A program made the position numbers and the translations under genes. The notes beneath the pieces were generated by a model that searched no databases, had not been told where the DNA came from, and saw only the letters and a program-made list of their open reading frames with translations. 64,000 nucleotides of DNA from DASWOJ01 sp964242415 (GTDB lineage Bacteria; Pseudomonadota; Alphaproteobacteria; Acetobacterales; Acetobacteraceae): contig CAXTAT010000011.1 of NCBI GenBank assembly GCA_964242415.1, positions 68,161-132,160 of the forward strand. The letters run 5' to 3'. This document shows, piece by piece, positions 61,803 through 64,000 of this stretch; within the stretch, counting starts at the first letter, position 1, and each line of letters begins with the position of its first letter.

Positions 61803-63536
61803 TCAGGCCACGGCGGAAACCAACCCGGCTCGCCGCGCCTGCTCGGCCTCCGCACGGGCCGTAGCCAGCGCGGCTTCAAGACTGGTCTCGAACGACACCC
61901 GGGGCGGCTCGACCCCATGCGCGCCCAGGATTTTCCTCGCTGCCGCCGGCGCTCCGGCGAGGTGGACCTTCGCACCGTGGCGGGACGCCTTGCGCACGAA
62001 CCCTTCGATGGTGGCGGCGGCCGTCGAGTCCAGCATCGCAACGGCGGAGAGGTCGATCACATAGGCCTTGGGGCGGGCGCCGATCCTGTCGAGCGCCGCT
62101 GCGACGCTGGCGGCAGCGCCGAAGAAGAAAGCGCCCGAAATCCGGTAGACCACCACGTCCGGATCGGTCGCCAGGGCTGCGTCATACCCCACGCGGCCGT
62201 TCGCGCGGACCCCGTCGGCCACGTCCTCCTCGACCGAGGGTAAGCCCTCCACCCGGACGGACCCGCCCATGCGGTGCAGGAACAGCAGCGACGCGATGCT
62301 GAAACCCACCACGATCCCCTGCGTGAGGTCGCGGAAGACGACCAGCAGGAAGGTCGCGAGCAGCACCACCGCGTCCCCCCGCGAGGCCCGGATCAGCGTG
62401 ATGAACTCGTGCTTCTCCGCCATGTTCCAGGCGACGACGGCCAGCACGGCCGCCAGGGCTGCGAGCGGGATGTAGCTGGCCAGCGGTGCCGCGATCAGCA
62501 TGAACAGCAGCAGGAACACCGAGTGCAGCATGCCCGCCACCGGCCCGCGCGCCCCGACCCTGACGTTCGTCGCGGTCCGCGCGATCGTCCCAGTGACGCA
62601 GAACCCGCCGAACAGCGCCGAGGCGATGTTCGCCGCGCCCTGCCCGACAAGCTCCGAGTTGGAGCGGTGGCGCCGCCCGGTCATGCTGTCGGCGACGACG
62701 GCGGACAGCAGGCTCTCGATGGCGCCGAGCAGCGCGAACGAGACCGCCGCGGGCAGCACGGCCACCACTTTCGCGGCGGAGAGTGCAGGCAAATGCGGTG
62801 TCGGCAGCATCTGCGGGATGCCACCGAAGCGGGTGCCGATGGTAGCGACGGGCAGTCCAAGCGACCAGGCGAGGGCCGAGGCAAGCCCGACCGCGATCAG
62901 GAACGCGGGCCAGCCCGGCCGGAAGCGCCGCACCAGGACGATGACCGCGAGGGAAGCCAAGGTCAGCGCCAGCGACGCCGGGTTCAGGGTCGGCAGCGCG
63001 GCGCCGAGGGCTTCAAGCTTCGGGATCAGCGCGCCGGGTTCCTTGACCGGGAGCGTCAGGCCGAGCAGCTCCGACAGTTGGCTGGCGAAGATCACGACCG
63101 CGATGCCCGAGGTGAACCCGACCGTCACGGGGTAGGGGATGTACTTGACGTAGGTGCCGAGGCGGAGGAACCCCATGGCGAGCAGCATCACGCCGGAGAG
63201 CATCGTTGCAAGGATCAGCCCGTCCATGCCGTGCAGCTCGACCGTGGCAGCGACGAGCACGATGAACGCCCCGGCAGGCCCGCCGATCTGGAAGCGGCTG
63301 CCGCCCAGCGCGGACACCAGGAAGCCGCCGACGATGGCCGTATAGAGGCCGCTGGCCGGCGTGACGCCGCAGGCGATGGCAATGGCCATGGAAAGTGGCA
63401 GCGCCACGATCGCGACCGTCAGCCCGGCGACCGCATCGGCCTTGAGGGCGCCGAGATCATAGCCCTCCCGCAGCACGGTGATCAGCTTCGGCGTGAAAAG
63501 CTCACGGAATGTCGGCCGGTCTGCCTGGGGTGCCAT
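61803..63536 (-). CDS. SulP family anion transporter with STAS domain
   Basis: The 577-aa protein has SulP landmarks: DAVAGLTVAIVALPLSMAIA near the start, GGSRFQIGGPAGAFIVLVAA and GTIARTATNVRVGARGPVAG. A C-terminal STAS domain follows (VVVYRISGAFFFGAAASVAA, AYVIDLSAVAMLDSTAAATI). It transports sulfate, bicarbonate or another anion. The GTG at 63539 directly precedes the ATG at 63536, and GGAGGAGGGC lies upstream. Substrate is unknown. Confidence 0.9.
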   Translation of the reverse strand: MAPQADRPTFRELFTPKLITVLREGYDLGALKADAVAGLTVAIVALPLSMAIAIACGVTPASGLYTAIVGGFLVSALGGSRFQIGGPAGAFIVLVAATVELHGMDGLILATMLSGVMLLAMGFLRLGTYVKYIPYPVTVGFTSGIAVVIFASQLSELLGLTLPVKEPGALIPKLEALGAALPTLNPASLALTLASLAVIVLVRRFRPGWPAFLIAVGLASALAWSLGLPVATIGTRFGGIPQMLPTPHLPALSAAKVVAVLPAAVSFALLGAIESLLSAVVADSMTGRRHRSNSELVGQGAANIASALFGGFCVTGTIARTATNVRVGARGPVAGMLHSVFLLLFMLIAAPLASYIPLAALAAVLAVVAWNMAEKHEFITLIRASRGDAVVLLATFLLVVFRDLTQGIVVGFSIASLLFLHRMGGSVRVEGLPSVEEDVADGVRANGRVGYDAALATDPDVVVYRISGAFFFGAAASVAAALDRIGARPKAYVIDLSAVAMLDSTAAATIEGFVRKASRHGAKVHLAGAPAAARKILGAHGVEPPRVSFETSLEAALATARAEAEQARRAGLVSAVA

Positions 63537-63636
63537 CACGCCCTCCTCCCTGAAACGATTGTCGCCTCAGCCAGAACCGGCTCAAGGTCGGATGCCAGCC
63601 CGCAAGCCATCCGCAGGCGTTCGAGGCACCGGCGCC

Positions 63637-63894
63637 TCATCGCAGGCCCGCGACGTCGATCCGCGCGGCAAGCTGGTCCAGCACGGCCCCGACCAGGGCC
63701 ACCACGTCCGCATCGGTCGCAACCGGCCCGGCGGCGCTGACGGTCGCCCGGTCGCGCCGGGCGGGGTGGGCCGGGTCGCGCGGCACTAGCTGCCAATCCG
63801 TCTCCAGCGTCGCCGTGCCCTCGGCGGTCACTTCCAGCCGGCCGCCGCCGTGCGCTCGGCATCCCAGAGGAGGGCGATCAGCCCGGTGTTCCAC
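63637..63894 (-). pseudogene. Possible remnant of a PqiC/ABC-transport auxiliary lipoprotein
   Basis: The minus-strand frame ends TATLETDWQLVPRDPAHPAR followed by AAGPVATDADVVALVGAVLD and QLAARI. This resembles the C-terminal strand-helix of PqiC/ABC_trans_aux lipoproteins. Around 63840 a second frame gives LIALLWDAERTAAA, suggesting a frameshift, and no lipobox or N-terminal half is present. The assignment is tentative. Confidence 0.3.
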
Positions 63895-63945
63895 TGTCCA
63901 GGGCCGGTGGTGTCGCCCGGCGCGCCCGGCCCGGCGGCCGGCTGG

Positions 63946-64000
63946 CTACCAGTCGTAGCCGCGCCAGCCGTAGTGGCCGTGCAGGCGCTGTTCGTAGGCG
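63946..64000 (-). CDS. C-terminal end of an unknown gene, cut by the window edge
   Basis: The minus strand encodes AYEQRLHGHYGWRGYDW followed by TAG at 63946-63948. Only 17 residues are visible and no family was recognised. The frame is open to the right edge. Confidence 0.3.
   Translation of the reverse strand, partial: AYEQRLHGHYGWRGYDW

Noticed and set aside
62274..63740. A 488-codon plus-strand frame opposite the SulP gene
   Set aside because: It is made almost entirely of Arg, Gln, Asp and His in random order and mirrors the third-base GC bias of the real SulP gene.

Overview
The window is GC-rich bacterial DNA from an alphaproteobacterium, most likely Acetobacteraceae/Rhodospirillales. 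This rests on the pckA / chvI-chvG / hprK-rapZ-EIIA-HPr-EI synteny typical of Alphaproteobacteria, the midA-pgeF-prs block, DUF2339 and DUF3297 proteins, and a PEP-CTERM protein. No rRNA, tRNA or CRISPR array was seen. Genus cannot be fixed from the sequence alone.

Left part (1-14.4 kb). Housekeeping genes come first: midA (cut by the window edge), pgeF, a lipoprotein, prs, a glutathione S-transferase, a histidine phosphatase and a GT4 glycosyltransferase. A DUF2339 membrane protein follows, then a five-gene minus-strand run: TPR-glycosyltransferase, Met/Pro-repeat protein, GNAT, nitrilase, NTF2-like. Four copies of a paired inverted REP-like element lie here; one sits in frame inside midA. 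A second inverted-repeat family of about 100 bp has three copies (1.8, 19.8 and 21.9 kb).

Glycan cluster (14.4-20.7 kb). A plus-strand run with overlapping or nearly overlapping start/stop codons encodes a CgeB-like glycosyltransferase, a DegT aminotransferase, a methyltransferase, a second DegT protein and a third DegT-fold protein with no lysine at all; a WbqC protein follows about 170 bp further on. It looks like a surface-glycan amino-sugar cluster and is the best candidate here for unusual biochemistry.

Accessory stretch (20.7-39.4 kb). This holds two SDRs, DUF3297, decayed remnants (histidine kinase, PuuE-type deacetylase), an amino acid permease, a peptide-type ABC importer without ATPases between two amidohydrolases, a frameshifted DUF2786 gene, a TauD-type dioxygenase, an FAD oxidoreductase and an orphan molybdenum hydroxylase whose usual catalytic Glu is Gln.

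Regulatory core (39.6-48.7 kb). PckA and HugZ are followed by divergent ChvI-ChvG and a permease-less PTS (HprK, RapZ, EIIA-Man, HPr, EI). ChvG-ChvI is an envelope-stress two-component system. The PTS probably signals carbon and nitrogen state rather than carrying sugar.

Right part (48.7-64 kb). A PEP-CTERM protein, an MFS exporter, quinone oxidoreductase and Ogt are followed by a deletion remnant of a TMADH-type flavoenzyme. Then comes a complete cytochrome bd module: cydDC divergent from cydABX, plus ompW, an FNR-like regulator and a SulP transporter. FNR-type palindromes lie between cydD and cydA and before ompW, which suggests a low-oxygen regulon. The right edge holds a decayed transporter-lipoprotein-like fragment and the tail of an unknown gene.
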